NCBI GenBank assembly: GCA_002492525.1
Contig: DKZA01000051.1
Span: 31,320-47,669, forward strand
DNA from: Lachnospiraceae bacterium UBA7086
GTDB taxonomy: Bacteria > Bacillota > Clostridia > Lachnospirales > Lachnospiraceae
DNA: 16,350 bases
Reading direction: 5' to 3'
In this document: positions 1 through 8,374 of the stretch, piece by piece
How positions within the stretch are numbered: the first letter of the stretch is position 1
Layout: each line of letters opens with the position of its first letter
Notes under the pieces: model-generated
What the model saw: the letters and a program-made list of their open reading frames with translations, nothing else
Told to the model about the DNA's origin: nothing
Database searches by the model: none
Program-made: the position numbers and the translations under genes

Positions 1-11
1 GCGGATCTCGC

Positions 12-40
12 AAAGTTAATTTGCAACGCAAATTTACTTT
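12..40. terminator. Possible terminator hairpin downstream of mutS2
   Basis: Positions 12-24 and 28-40 form an inverted repeat of 13 pairs with one T-T mismatch around a 3-nt loop. The hairpin touches the mutS2 stop codon (40-42). It is AT-rich, and on the minus strand it is followed only by a short T run, so it would be a weak or bidirectional terminator. No other use for the hairpin is visible. Confidence 0.4.
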
Positions 41-2415
41 TAGTCTTTGAATTCCGCAATGGTGACGCCGGCGTCTCCTTCGCCGAACTCCCCAAGTCTG
101 TAACTTTTAATGATTTTATTTTTGCGCAGGTAATTTTGTACCGCGTTTCGTAAAGCACCGGTTCCTTTTCCATGTACGATTCGTACACTGGGAAGATGTG
201 CCAGGTAAGCGTCGTCCAGATACTTATCCAGTTCCGACAGGGCCTCGTCCACTGTTTTTCCCAGCAGATTAATCTCTGTGGAAACAGTATAGCTTTTGGA
301 CATCTTAAGTCTGCCGGAAGAGGTGCGCTGCATCTTGCCGGTGTTTACGGTTTCCTCCTCTAGCAGCATCAGGTCATCTAAGGATACCTGGGAACGGATG
401 ATGCCGCATTGTACAAAAAGCCTGCCGCTTTTATCGGGCAGGGAACTGACGGTGCCCTTTAAACCCATGGAGATAATTTTGACACTGTCTCCCAGCTTAA
501 TCTGACCAGGCTTCAGAGTCTTGTGGGAAGAGTTCTCATTTTTCAGCGCCAGTTTTTCATTCTTCTCGCTGATCTTATCCCGCACTTTCTGCCGGGACTT
601 TTCCAGATCTTTGATGGAAGAAGAGGCGCCGGCTTTCTGGAAGGTGCGGATGGTTTCATCCGCTATTTCCTTGGCATTTTGCAGAATTTCACGGGCTTCT
701 TCGTTAGCCTCTCTTATGATGCGGTCCCGGGACTGGTCGATTTTCTCCTGTTTGGATTCCAGACGTTCTTTCAGTGTCTGAACCTCTCTTTTGTAGGCTT
801 CAATTTCCTGCTGTTCTTTCTCAATGGTGAGACGGCTGTTTTCCAGATTCGCCAGCAAATCCTCGAAGCTTTCCTTATCTTCTGTAATGTGCCGTCTGGC
901 ATCCTCTATGATATAATCCGGCAGTCCCAGTTTGGAAGAAATGGCAAAAGCGTTGCTCTTGCCCGGGATACCGATTAAGAGTCGATAAGTGGGCTGCAAA
1001 GTCTCCACGTTAAATTCACAGCAGGCGTTTTCCACAAATTCTGTGGAGAGTGCGTAGACCTTTAATTCACTGTAATGGGTGGTGGCCATGGTACGGATGC
1101 CCCGGTTGTGCAGATAATCCAGGACAGAAATAGCTAAGGCAGCACCTTCCGTGGGGTCTGTGCCCGCCCCCAGTTCATCAAAAAGGCAAAGTGAATCGGC
1201 ATCGGCATCCTGTAAGATGGAGACAATGTTTGTCATGTGGGAAGAGAATGTACTGAGACTCTGCTCAATACTCTGTTCGTCACCGATGTCCGCATAGACC
1301 TCCCGGAAAATGGACAGTTCGGAGCGGTCCAACGCCGGAATATGCAGTCCGGCCTGCCCCATCAGGGTAAGAAGCCCTACTGTTTTCAAGGCCACGGTTT
1401 TGCCCCCTGTGTTGGGACCGGTGATGATAAGAAGATCAAAGTCTATTCCTAAGAGGATATCCACAGGGACCACCTTATGCTTATCAAGGAGTGGATGACG
1501 ACCTTTACGGATGTGTATCTGGTGATCCGTATGAAAGACCGGTCTGGAAGCGTTCTGCTCCATGGCTAAAGATGCTTTGGCAAAGATAAAATCCAGCATG
1601 GTCATCGCTTTTTGATTACCGGTAAGCGTATCTGTGTGGGCAGCAGTCTGTGCGCTTAAAGCCGCCAATATGGCTTCTATTTCTTCCTGCTCCTTCAAAG
1701 TAAGTTCTTTCAGTTCATTGTTCAGGCTGACAACGGCCGCCGGTTCAATGAAGAAGGTTGAGCCGGTGGACGACTGGTCGTGCACCATTCCCTGTACCTG
1801 ACTTTTATATTCTGCCTTAACAGGAATACAGTAACGATTGTCCCGCATGGTAACTACGGCATCCTGCAGATAGGTACGGCAGGAACCGTTGATCATGGAA
1901 GTTAACTGAGAATGAATCCTGTCGTTGGTGATCGCCATGCTGCGGCGGATATGCTTCAGGGCAGGGCTTGCATCGTCAGCAATCTCTTCCTCGGATAAAA
2001 TACATCGCCGGATTTCATTGGCAAGCGGTGTGAGCGGTTCTAGACTGTCAAAAAAGACATCCAGAGAATCGCCGGGAATATCATCCCTGTCTTTACGCCC
2101 ATAACTTTTAATCCGGCTTACATTTTCAAGAAAAGAGGCAATGGCAAGCAGTTCGGAAATGGAGAGAACACTGCCCACCTCCAAAGAGCGGATGCTCATG
2201 CCCAGATCCTTATTGGCGCCAAACGAAGTGGAGCCCTTGGCAAACAGACGGCTTAAGGCATCGGCAGTCTGCATCTGCGCCGTCTCAATCTCTTCCGGGT
2301 CGGTCATGGGAAGAAGTGCGGCGGTCAGCTTCCTGCCAGGTTCAGAGGTGGCTTTCTCAGTCAGTTTGTCGATGATTTTATGATATTCCAAAACACGCAG
2401 TACTTTGCTGTTCAT
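40..2415 (-). CDS. mutS2: Endonuclease MutS2 (MutS-family ATPase with Smr domain)
   Basis: This 791-residue protein has the usual MutS2 length and layout: a MutS core and clamp region, an ATPase domain with Walker A GPNTGGKT (333-340) and Walker B ending in DE (413-414), a charged coiled coil (about 505-630), a KOW-like stretch (635-685) and a C-terminal Smr domain (about 713-791) with HGKGTG (748-753). MutS2 proteins are known to suppress recombination and, in Bacillus subtilis, to act on collided ribosomes in the cytoplasm. I chose the ATG at 2415 because GAGGA lies just upstream on the minus strand; an in-frame ATG 17 codons earlier lacks such a site. The first Smr motif, normally LDLRG, reads INLLG here (715-719), so its acidic and basic residues are missing. 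The gene is divergent from the htrA-like gene. Confidence 0.95.
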   Translation of the reverse strand: MNSKVLRVLEYHKIIDKLTEKATSEPGRKLTAALLPMTDPEEIETAQMQTADALSRLFAKGSTSFGANKDLGMSIRSLEVGSVLSISELLAIASFLENVSRIKSYGRKDRDDIPGDSLDVFFDSLEPLTPLANEIRRCILSEEEIADDASPALKHIRRSMAITNDRIHSQLTSMINGSCRTYLQDAVVTMRDNRYCIPVKAEYKSQVQGMVHDQSSTGSTFFIEPAAVVSLNNELKELTLKEQEEIEAILAALSAQTAAHTDTLTGNQKAMTMLDFIFAKASLAMEQNASRPVFHTDHQIHIRKGRHPLLDKHKVVPVDILLGIDFDLLIITGPNTGGKTVALKTVGLLTLMGQAGLHIPALDRSELSIFREVYADIGDEQSIEQSLSTFSSHMTNIVSILQDADADSLCLFDELGAGTDPTEGAALAISVLDYLHNRGIRTMATTHYSELKVYALSTEFVENACCEFNVETLQPTYRLLIGIPGKSNAFAISSKLGLPDYIIEDARRHITEDKESFEDLLANLENSRLTIEKEQQEIEAYKREVQTLKERLESKQEKIDQSRDRIIREANEEAREILQNAKEIADETIRTFQKAGASSSIKDLEKSRQKVRDKISEKNEKLALKNENSSHKTLKPGQIKLGDSVKIISMGLKGTVSSLPDKSGRLFVQCGIIRSQVSLDDLMLLEEETVNTGKMQRTSSGRLKMSKSYTVSTEINLLGKTVDEALSELDKYLDDAYLAHLPSVRIVHGKGTGALRNAVQNYLRKNKIIKSYRLGEFGEGDAGVTIAEFKD

Positions 2416-2539
2416 AATGTCCTCGTTTCTGAATAATATGGATATGACACAAAAATATCTTATCATAAATGAGAGGGAATTACTATGGTTTTATCCCAGG
2501 TAAAAGATGTTATAAAAGCACTCGTTTCCGCCGCGCGGC

Positions 2540-2568
2540 TTGTCACAAAGATAGGGATATGATAGAAT
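2540..2568 (+). promoter_or_regulatory. Promoter of the htrA-like/yhaM/rlmD run
   Basis: TTGTCA at 2540-2545 and TAGAAT at 2563-2568 are separated by exactly 17 bp, a good housekeeping sigma-factor promoter. Transcription would start near 2575, about 34 nt before the first start codon. The Shine-Dalgarno site is AGAGAGGT at 2593-2600. The same intergenic region must also hold the mutS2 promoter on the other strand, but I find no convincing match for it. Confidence 0.6.
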
Positions 2569-2608
2569 AATATCGTTGCGGTTGACAGATAGAGAGAGGT
2601 AGAAATCT

Positions 2609-3988
2609 ATGTCTGAGCAGGAGAGAGAACAAGATCCGGCAGGGAAAGAACCTGTCAAAGAGCAGGCGGAATATACACCGTCCGTACAGCCGGATTTTAT
2701 GAGGGAAAAGATAAAGCAGAAACCGGTCAATAAGAGGAAACTTCTCAGAAGAACAGTGATCACTGTCGTGATGGCGGTGGTATTTGGTCTGGTGGCCTGT
2801 GTGACCTTTCTGATACTGGAGCCGGTGATCAGTAACCGCCTCTATCCGGAGGAGGAGCCTCAGGAGGTGGTCTTTCCGGAGGAAACACTGATGGAAGAGA
2901 TGAACCCGGAAGACATGCTGGTCAATGATGAGGTGGAGGAGGAGCCGCAGCCAGTGGAGGTGGAACTGGAGGATGAGCAGATTGAAGAACTGCTCTCCCA
3001 GGTGGAATTTGGTCTGGAGGATTATCAGTCCGTTTACAGCGAACTGAAGAAACTGGCCGAGAAAGCGGATCATGCGATGGTCACCGTAGCAGGTGTTACT
3101 TCTGATGTGGACTGGTTCAACAATATCTATGAAAACGTGGCGTCTGCTTCCGGCGTGATCGTGGCTAATAACAACAAGGCAATGCTGGTGTTGGTCAGTG
3201 CCGGTACTCTTAACGGAGCAGATACCATAGAGGTAACCTTCTGTAACCAGACACAGGCACAGGCTGAAATTATTCAGAAGGATCCGGTCACCGGACTGGC
3301 GATTTTGTCTGTACCGCTTTCCTCTATCAGTGAAGAGACGAAGAGTGTGATAGAAATAGCAGAACTGGGAAGTTCCAGTACCAACAGCCTGCTTGGAACG
3401 CCGGTAATTGCCCTGGGCAGTCCTCTGGGCACAAGCGGTTCTGTGTGTTATGGGATAGTGACTTCCACAGGCACCGTCATGGATATGCCGGATGCTGCTT
3501 ACAAAAAGATTACCACAGATATTTACGGCAGCCGTAATGCCACAGGTGTGCTCATTAATTTGAAAGGAATGGTCATTGGCATCATAGATAATGTGAATAC
3601 CAGCAATGACATGAGTAATCTTCTGACGGCCTATGGCATTACCGAACTGAAACGCACCATTGAACAGATGTCCAATGATAAGGAAAGAGCGTATCTGGGC
3701 ATACACGGAGCAGATGTGCCCAAAGAGGCGTTGGAGGATCCAGATGTGGAGATTCCGCCGGGTACCTATATCAGAGAGATCGAAATAGACTCTCCGGCGA
3801 TGGCGGCCGGAATCCAGAGCGGCGATGTGGTGATACAGGTGGGGGATACCCCGGTCGGGAATTATAATGAACTGTTAAATATCATTCGAGGAGCAGAGCC
3901 TGAGGAGATACTGACGTTCACATTGGTGCGGCAGGGGCAGGAAATGAAAGTGGATGTGACCTTTGGCCATTTGCCTGCAGGAAACTAG
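2609..3988 (+). CDS. Membrane-anchored HtrA-like PDZ protein, probably catalytically dead
   Basis: The 459-residue protein has a cytoplasmic N-terminus rich in charge and proline, one membrane segment (about 49-70), a very acidic linker (80-130), a trypsin-like HtrA fold (about 153-330) and one PDZ domain (about 360-455, with GIQSGDVVIQVGDTPV). It should sit in the membrane with the folded part outside. Aligned by eye with DegP, all three catalytic residues are absent: there is no histidine in the segment 180-210, the aspartate of the TDLA-like motif is glycine (G229), and the nucleophile in the GNSGG region is replaced by NATGV with alanine at 311. The fold seems kept while protease chemistry is lost, so a sensor, scaffold or chaperone role is inferred. 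It is the first gene of a run with yhaM and rlmD. A divergent but active S1C protease is the alternative, which I consider unlikely. Confidence 0.85.
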   Translation: MSEQEREQDPAGKEPVKEQAEYTPSVQPDFMREKIKQKPVNKRKLLRRTVITVVMAVVFGLVACVTFLILEPVISNRLYPEEEPQEVVFPEETLMEEMNPEDMLVNDEVEEEPQPVEVELEDEQIEELLSQVEFGLEDYQSVYSELKKLAEKADHAMVTVAGVTSDVDWFNNIYENVASASGVIVANNNKAMLVLVSAGTLNGADTIEVTFCNQTQAQAEIIQKDPVTGLAILSVPLSSISEETKSVIEIAELGSSSTNSLLGTPVIALGSPLGTSGSVCYGIVTSTGTVMDMPDAAYKKITTDIYGSRNATGVLINLKGMVIGIIDNVNTSNDMSNLLTAYGITELKRTIEQMSNDKERAYLGIHGADVPKEALEDPDVEIPPGTYIREIEIDSPAMAAGIQSGDVVIQVGDTPVGNYNELLNIIRGAEPEEILTFTLVRQGQEMKVDVTFGHLPAGN

Positions 3989-4067
3989 CATAGACAAGGA
4001 AGCATAGACAGCGGTTGGGGATTGGTAAGTGCTGCCCGATACGTCAATGCTTCGGAATGGAGAATAT

Positions 4068-5012
4068 ATGAAATATATCAAAGACTACAAGGAAAGCGAC
4101 AGAATATCAGATATTTATCTGTGTAAGTATAAGCAGTCAGCGGTCACCAAAAACGGAAAACCCTATGACAACGTGATCTTACAGGATAAGACAGGAACGG
4201 TGGATGCCAAGATCTGGGATCCCAACAGTGCGGGAATTGAGGATTTTGACAGCCTGGATTATATAGAAGTCTATGGGGATGTGACCAGCTTTCAGGGAGC
4301 GCTGCAGGTCAATGTGAAGCGCGTTCGCAAGTGCCGGGAAGGAGAATATGACCCCGCAGAATACCTTCCGGTCAGCAAATTTGGCATTGAAGAGATGATG
4401 AAGGAATTACTGGGATTTGTTGAAAGCATCCAAAATCCATACTTACATAAACTGCTGCGGGCATTTTTTGTGGAGGATAAGGCATTTATCAAAGCCTTCC
4501 AGCAATCCTCAGCGGCCAAAACAGTGCATCATGGATTTGTGGGCGGCCTGTTACAGCATACGCTGGCAGTGACAAGACTGTGCGATTATTACTGTACCCA
4601 GTATCCGATTTTGCAAAGAGACCTTCTGCTGACGGCGGCAATCTGCCATGATATCGGTAAGACCAAAGAACTGTCTTTATTCCCGGTAAATGATTATACG
4701 GAGGACGGACAATTTCTGGGACATATTGTGATCGGCAGTGAGATGCTGGGAGACAAAATCAGACAGATAGAAGGATTTCCGCCAGTCCTTGCCAGTGAAC
4801 TAAAACATTGTATTTTATCCCATCACGGCGAACTGGAATTCGGTTCCCCTAAGAAGCCGGCTATTGTGGAGGCGGTGGCGCTTTCCTTTGCCGACAATAC
4901 AGACGCTAAGATGGAGACCTTTACGGAGATTATGGAGAGCAGTAACGAGAAAGGATGGCTTGGCTTTAACAGACTGTTTGAATCCAACCTGCGCGGAACC
5001 ACTATAGAATAG
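4068..5012 (+). CDS. yhaM: 3'-5' exoribonuclease YhaM (OB-fold plus HD domain)
   Basis: With the start at ATG 4068, preceded by GGAGA at 4059-4063, the protein is 314 residues, the same length as Bacillus subtilis YhaM. An N-terminal OB-fold (about 10-90) should bind single-stranded nucleic acid. An HD phosphohydrolase domain follows, with H164, the H194-D195 pair in the CHDIGK motif, H219, H252/H253 and D276 as likely metal ligands. YhaM trims RNA (and in vitro DNA) from the 3' end in the cytoplasm. A GTG at 4029 would add 13 residues but has no ribosome-binding site. It lies 79 bp after the htrA-like gene and 58 bp before rlmD, probably in one transcript. Confidence 0.92.
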   Translation: MKYIKDYKESDRISDIYLCKYKQSAVTKNGKPYDNVILQDKTGTVDAKIWDPNSAGIEDFDSLDYIEVYGDVTSFQGALQVNVKRVRKCREGEYDPAEYLPVSKFGIEEMMKELLGFVESIQNPYLHKLLRAFFVEDKAFIKAFQQSSAAKTVHHGFVGGLLQHTLAVTRLCDYYCTQYPILQRDLLLTAAICHDIGKTKELSLFPVNDYTEDGQFLGHIVIGSEMLGDKIRQIEGFPPVLASELKHCILSHHGELEFGSPKKPAIVEAVALSFADNTDAKMETFTEIMESSNEKGWLGFNRLFESNLRGTTIE

Positions 5013-5070
5013 TGTGAGAAGAATATCCAGAGAGCGGACATTCTCCGCATGAAATGATATGGGGATTTGT

Positions 5071-6576
5071 ATGGAATATAAAAAGAATGACATCGTTACA
5101 GTGGCGATAGAAGACATTGGAAATGACGGAGAAGGTATCGGTAAGACGGAAGGATATACCCTCTTTGTGAAAGATGCCGTCATCGGGGATGTGGTGGAAG
5201 CAAGAATCACCAAATGTAAGAAAAATTACGGGTATGCAAGAGTAGAGAAGGTGGTGACACCTTCTTCTTTTCGTGTGGAGCCTGAATGTCCTTTTCATAA
5301 ACGATGCGGCGGCTGTCAGATCCAGGCCATGCGTTATGACAAACAGCTTGCTTTTAAACAGGATAAGATACGAAATAACCTTCTGCGCATCGGCGGCTTT
5401 TCCAAAGAACTGATTGATACGGTTATGGAACCCGTTGTGGGAATGGAGGAGCCCTGGCATTACCGCAATAAGGCACAGTTTCCGGTAGGATATGACAGAG
5501 AGGGGAATCTGATTACCGGTTTCTATGCAGGCAGGACACATGATATTATTGCCAATACCGATTGCGCGCTGGGGGCGCCCGAAAATAAGCAGATTTTGGA
5601 AGCCGTGCTGTCTTATATGCGGGAAAATCATGTGACAGCTTACCGGGAAGAGACAGGAGAAGGACTGGTAAGACATGTTTTGATTCGTACAGGGTTCTGG
5701 TCCGGTGAGATTATGGTGTGCCTTGTAGTGAACGGAACCAGACTGCCGGCATCCGAGAAGCTGATAGAGCAGCTTTTGGAAATTCCTCTGGCAGGTACAG
5801 GAAAAAGCGGGCAGGATAAAAGGATTACGAGTATTTCTCTCAGTGTCAATACACAAAAAACCAACGTTATTATGGGAAATGATATCCGCCTCCTCTGGGG
5901 AAAGGACTGTATTCAGGATACCCTCTGCGGTCTTACCTTTTCCATATCTCCCCTTTCCTTTTATCAGGTGAATCCCGGACAGACAGAGAAACTTTATGGG
6001 CTGGCGCTTGAATATGCAGGTCTGACCGGCAGAGAAACGGTGTGGGATCTGTACTGCGGCATCGGGACCATTTCTCTTTGCATGGCGAAAAAAGCGAAGC
6101 AGGTCTATGGGGTGGAAGTGGTACCCCAGGCCATAGCCGACGCCAGAGAAAATGCGCGCGTCAATCAGATAGCAAATGCAGAATTTTATGAAGGGAAAGC
6201 GGAGGAGGTGCTGCCTGCTTTCTATGAGAAGGATGGTCAGGCAGAACGATTGGAAACAATGTCCGGGCAGGCAAAGAATGAATCGGAACAGTTGCCGGGA
6301 GAGCAAGGCGGCAGTAAGCTTCATCCGGATGTGATTGTGGTGGATCCGCCCCGGAAAGGCTGCGATGAGAAGTGTCTGGAAACCATGCTTAAGATGCAGC
6401 CGGAACGGATTGTCTATGTAAGCTGCGATTCCGCAACACTGGCAAGGGACTTGAAGGTGCTGTGTGAAGGAGGGTATGAGCTTAAGAGAGTGCGCGGGGT
6501 GGATCAGTTTGGGGGGACGGTGCATGTAGAGAGTACGGTCCTGTTGCAAAGAAGAGGTGCTGACCCAGCACATTAA
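5071..6576 (+). CDS. rlmD: 23S rRNA (uracil-C5)-methyltransferase, RlmD/RlmCD type
   Basis: This 501-residue TrmA-family enzyme transfers a methyl group from S-adenosylmethionine to C5 of uridine in 23S rRNA. It has a TRAM RNA-binding domain (about 1-62), an iron-sulfur cysteine set (C73, C79, C82, C165), a SAM-binding loop (VWDLYCGIGT, 324-333), the DPPRKG motif (425-430) and the catalytic cysteine C452 in YVSCDSATLARD. The C-terminal HVES (485-488) is intact, so the gene is complete. I chose ATG 5071 because GGGGAT precedes it; ATG 5059 has no such site. Residues about 385-418 form a polar low-complexity insert between the SAM fold and DPPRKG. Genes of this family (rumA) are known integration targets of mobile elements in other Bacillota, which fits the recombinase that follows. 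The precise uridine target cannot be read from sequence. Confidence 0.93.
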   Translation: MEYKKNDIVTVAIEDIGNDGEGIGKTEGYTLFVKDAVIGDVVEARITKCKKNYGYARVEKVVTPSSFRVEPECPFHKRCGGCQIQAMRYDKQLAFKQDKIRNNLLRIGGFSKELIDTVMEPVVGMEEPWHYRNKAQFPVGYDREGNLITGFYAGRTHDIIANTDCALGAPENKQILEAVLSYMRENHVTAYREETGEGLVRHVLIRTGFWSGEIMVCLVVNGTRLPASEKLIEQLLEIPLAGTGKSGQDKRITSISLSVNTQKTNVIMGNDIRLLWGKDCIQDTLCGLTFSISPLSFYQVNPGQTEKLYGLALEYAGLTGRETVWDLYCGIGTISLCMAKKAKQVYGVEVVPQAIADARENARVNQIANAEFYEGKAEEVLPAFYEKDGQAERLETMSGQAKNESEQLPGEQGGSKLHPDVIVVDPPRKGCDEKCLETMLKMQPERIVYVSCDSATLARDLKVLCEGGYELKRVRGVDQFGGTVHVESTVLLQRRGADPAH

Positions 6577-6610
6577 ATAAGGGGTAGAACAAAAAATAGA
6601 GAACAAAGGG

Positions 6611-6663
6611 AAGACATTAGAGTGCAATCATTTAGGAATGAGAAACACGATAATGTCTTTTTT
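6611..6663 (+). terminator. Intrinsic terminator after rlmD
   Basis: AAGACATTA (6611-6619) pairs perfectly with TAATGTCTT (6651-6659) and runs directly into T residues up to 6663. Inside the loop, GTG (6622-6624) can pair with CAC (6646-6648), and TCATT (6628-6632) with AATGA (6637-6641) around a 4-nt loop. This gives a long, interrupted hairpin. It closes the housekeeping transcript and marks the edge of conserved chromosome. Confidence 0.65.
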
Positions 6664-6810
6664 GATGTGGCAGTATATAAAATGGCTGCCGATGACAGGT
6701 ATTTAGTATGTTTTGAATGGGACTTGTTACAGGTAACGTACGATTTATTACAGTTATAGTGATTTGCAGGAAGATGTTTGTTAGAGTCATGGCAAGGAGG
6801 GAAGAGAATA

Positions 6811-6839
6811 TTGTAATTGATTGGTGAAAAAGCTATACT
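6811..6839 (+). promoter_or_regulatory. Probable promoter of the serine recombinase gene
   Basis: TTGTAA (6811-6816) and TATACT (6834-6839) are 17 bp apart. Transcription would begin near 6846 and run through the inverted repeat at 6871-6893. This is a moderate match only. Confidence 0.4.
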
Positions 6840-6870
6840 TATCCTATTTGGTCTTTGAATAAATTCTAAA

Positions 6871-6893
6871 GAATACTACTGTTAATAGTATTC
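6871..6893 (+). promoter_or_regulatory. Perfect inverted repeat in the recombinase leader
   Basis: GAATACTA (6871-6878) and TAGTATTC (6886-6893) are perfect 8-bp arms around a 7-nt spacer, 21 nt before the recombinase start codon. There is no following T run, so an operator or a leader hairpin affecting translation is more likely than a terminator. The bound factor is unknown. Confidence 0.45.
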
Positions 6894-6914
6894 AGGATTT
6901 GAATGGGATAAGGG

Positions 6915-8138
6915 ATGAAAAAGGTAAGAAAAATTGAAGTGACCCAAAAGGATGCTATCAGAAAATTGCGGGTGGCAGCATATTGTCGTGTCAGTACGAA
7001 ATATGAAAGTCAGAAAAGCAGTATTGAATTACAAAAAGAATATTATGAGAGTTATATTAAGGCACAACCAAATTGGCTGTTTGCGGGTGTTTATGTAGAT
7101 TATGGAAGTAGGGTCAGGATTGATAAGAGAACAGAGTTTCAGAAAATGATACAAAAAGCAGTAAATGGTGGAATTGACTGTATTATTACCAAGTCGATTA
7201 GCAGATTTTCCGGCAATACGGTGGACATGTTGCAAACAATACGGCTGTTGAAAGAGAAGGGAGTAACGGTATGGTTTGAAAAAGAAAATATTAGAAGTAC
7301 GGATGAAAACATTGAACTGGTAATAACAATACATACAATGCTTGCACAGGAGGAGATTAGAAATATGAGTGAAAACATTCAGTGGGGATTTAAACGAAGA
7401 TTTGAACAGGGAGTTACATTGAACAATTATAAATATTTTTATGGGTATGATGTGATTGGCGGGGAGCTTATTGTAAATGAGAAGCAGGCAGAAGTTGTAA
7501 GGAATATTTTTGACTGGTATTTGCATGGAATGTCTCTGGGGCAGATTAAACAAAGACTTGAGGAGAATCAGGTTAAGACAGCATCAGGAAAAAGTGTATG
7601 GAGCAAGTCTGTGATACAGGAAATGCTCTGTAATGAAAAATACATGGGAGATTGCATGTTGCAAAAGTATTTTACGGAGGATTATCTGTCAGGGAAGAAG
7701 GCTAAGAATACTGGGCAAAAGGATAGATATTACGTTCATGATAGCCATCAGGGAATCATTTTGAAGGGAAAATTTTTGGATGTAACATGCGAAATGAATC
7801 GTAGAAAGAGCATGACGGTAAATGAGGATGGGAAAATGGTAAAGAAGAATAGAAAATACAACCCACAGAATATCTTGGGAAATATATTAGAATGTGAGGA
7901 TTGTGGTGCGACTTATCGGAGAAGGACCGAGAGAGGGAAAGTCGTATATAGGTGTGCAACAAGAATTGAAAAGGGGAGAGAAGCTTGTAAAGAGTCTCCT
8001 ACTATTGAGGAAGAATGGATTAAAACAGAGATTGGAAAGAAGGTTTGTGGAGGGGAGTATGATGAAGAGGTTGTTAGGAAGAAGGTAGATAGAGTTTTGG
8101 TTGGGAGGGATGGAGAATTAAAGATATTGTTCGGTTAA
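6915..8138 (+). CDS. Large serine recombinase (site-specific integrase)
   Basis: The 407-residue protein has an N-terminal resolvase catalytic domain with CRVST containing the nucleophile S27 and R25, the KSISRFSGNTVD motif (93-104), and the typical FEKENI strand (121-126). A Recombinase domain follows (about 175-300), then a zinc ribbon with C327, C330, C347 and C358. The protein ends soon after the ribbon, at the short end for large serine recombinases, with little room for the long coiled coil that controls direction in phage integrases. Such enzymes cut and rejoin DNA at att sites to insert or excise mobile elements. The start at 6915 has GGGA at 6905-6908 upstream. Base composition is more AT-rich than the rlmD side. 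Its position at the island edge suggests it mobilised the cargo to its right. The att sites are not identified. Confidence 0.9.
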   Translation: MKKVRKIEVTQKDAIRKLRVAAYCRVSTKYESQKSSIELQKEYYESYIKAQPNWLFAGVYVDYGSRVRIDKRTEFQKMIQKAVNGGIDCIITKSISRFSGNTVDMLQTIRLLKEKGVTVWFEKENIRSTDENIELVITIHTMLAQEEIRNMSENIQWGFKRRFEQGVTLNNYKYFYGYDVIGGELIVNEKQAEVVRNIFDWYLHGMSLGQIKQRLEENQVKTASGKSVWSKSVIQEMLCNEKYMGDCMLQKYFTEDYLSGKKAKNTGQKDRYYVHDSHQGIILKGKFLDVTCEMNRRKSMTVNEDGKMVKKNRKYNPQNILGNILECEDCGATYRRRTERGKVVYRCATRIEKGREACKESPTIEEEWIKTEIGKKVCGGEYDEEVVRKKVDRVLVGRDGELKILFG

Positions 8139-8141
8139 GGA

Positions 8142-8191
8142 TAGTGGTCATTATCAGAGAGAATGACCACTAATTGACCAGTAAATGACCA
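8142..8191. repeat. TGACCA motif cluster: inverted repeat plus 11-bp-spaced direct repeats
   Basis: TAGTGGTCATT (8142-8152) and AATGACCACTA (8162-8172) are perfect 11-bp inverted arms around 9 nt. The hexamer TGACCA then recurs at 8164, 8175 and 8186, exactly 11 bp apart, so the copies face the same side of the helix. There is no T tract, so this is more likely a protein-binding array than a terminator. The 12-mer AATGACCACTAA at 8162-8173 also occurs at 12721-12732 ahead of the SIR2-Argonaute gene, and GGTCATTA recurs at 8573-8580. Confidence 0.6.
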
Positions 8192-8353
8192 TTTGAGTTT
8201 GCTAATAAGTACAGCAAAAGCTTACAGCCTGTAGAGAATTTGAAATTTGTTCCTAAGGAATACAAGTACTAAAAGTTGGGAATAAAGATGGTAAAAGATT
8301 GGGAATAAACGTATCTAAGTAATAGTGACTAAGGTAATGATTGAGCTAGCAAA

Positions 8354-8374
8354 AGTGCAACGGACTGTTGCACT
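8354..8374. repeat. Perfect 8-bp inverted repeat (hairpin)
   Basis: AGTGCAAC (8354-8361) and GTTGCACT (8367-8374) pair perfectly around GGACT. It could be a transcriptional hairpin or a binding site. No T run follows, so I do not call it a terminator. Confidence 0.5.

Larger units (their letters stand above)
6664..6914. other. Intergenic region between rlmD terminator and recombinase (likely island left edge)
   Basis: I see no convincing gene here. It contains a small inverted repeat GTTAC-AG-GTAAC (6726-6737), a related TTACAG copy near 6748-6753, the recombinase promoter and a hairpin before the recombinase. If the island inserted by recombinase action, its attL should lie in this stretch or in the end of rlmD. 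I could not find a matching copy near the right end of the window, so the boundary is not defined. Confidence 0.4.

Noticed and set aside
2543..3706. Long minus-strand open frame opposite the htrA-like gene
   Set aside because: It is rich in histidine and arginine without recognisable motifs and overlaps a clear gene and its promoter; antisense shadow.
5002..6627. Long minus-strand open frame opposite rlmD
   Set aside because: It has odd composition (rich in His, Cys, Phe), no domain, and lies opposite a gene with all expected catalytic motifs; it is an antisense shadow.
6915..8138. Recombinase as a truncated pseudogene
   Set aside because: It is short for the family, but the catalytic domain, recombinase domain and all four zinc-ribbon cysteines are present and the frame is intact.
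8142..8191. CRISPR-like or terminator reading of the TGACCA cluster
   Set aside because: The units are hexamers at 11-bp steps, too short and close for a CRISPR array, and no T tract follows the hairpin for a terminator.
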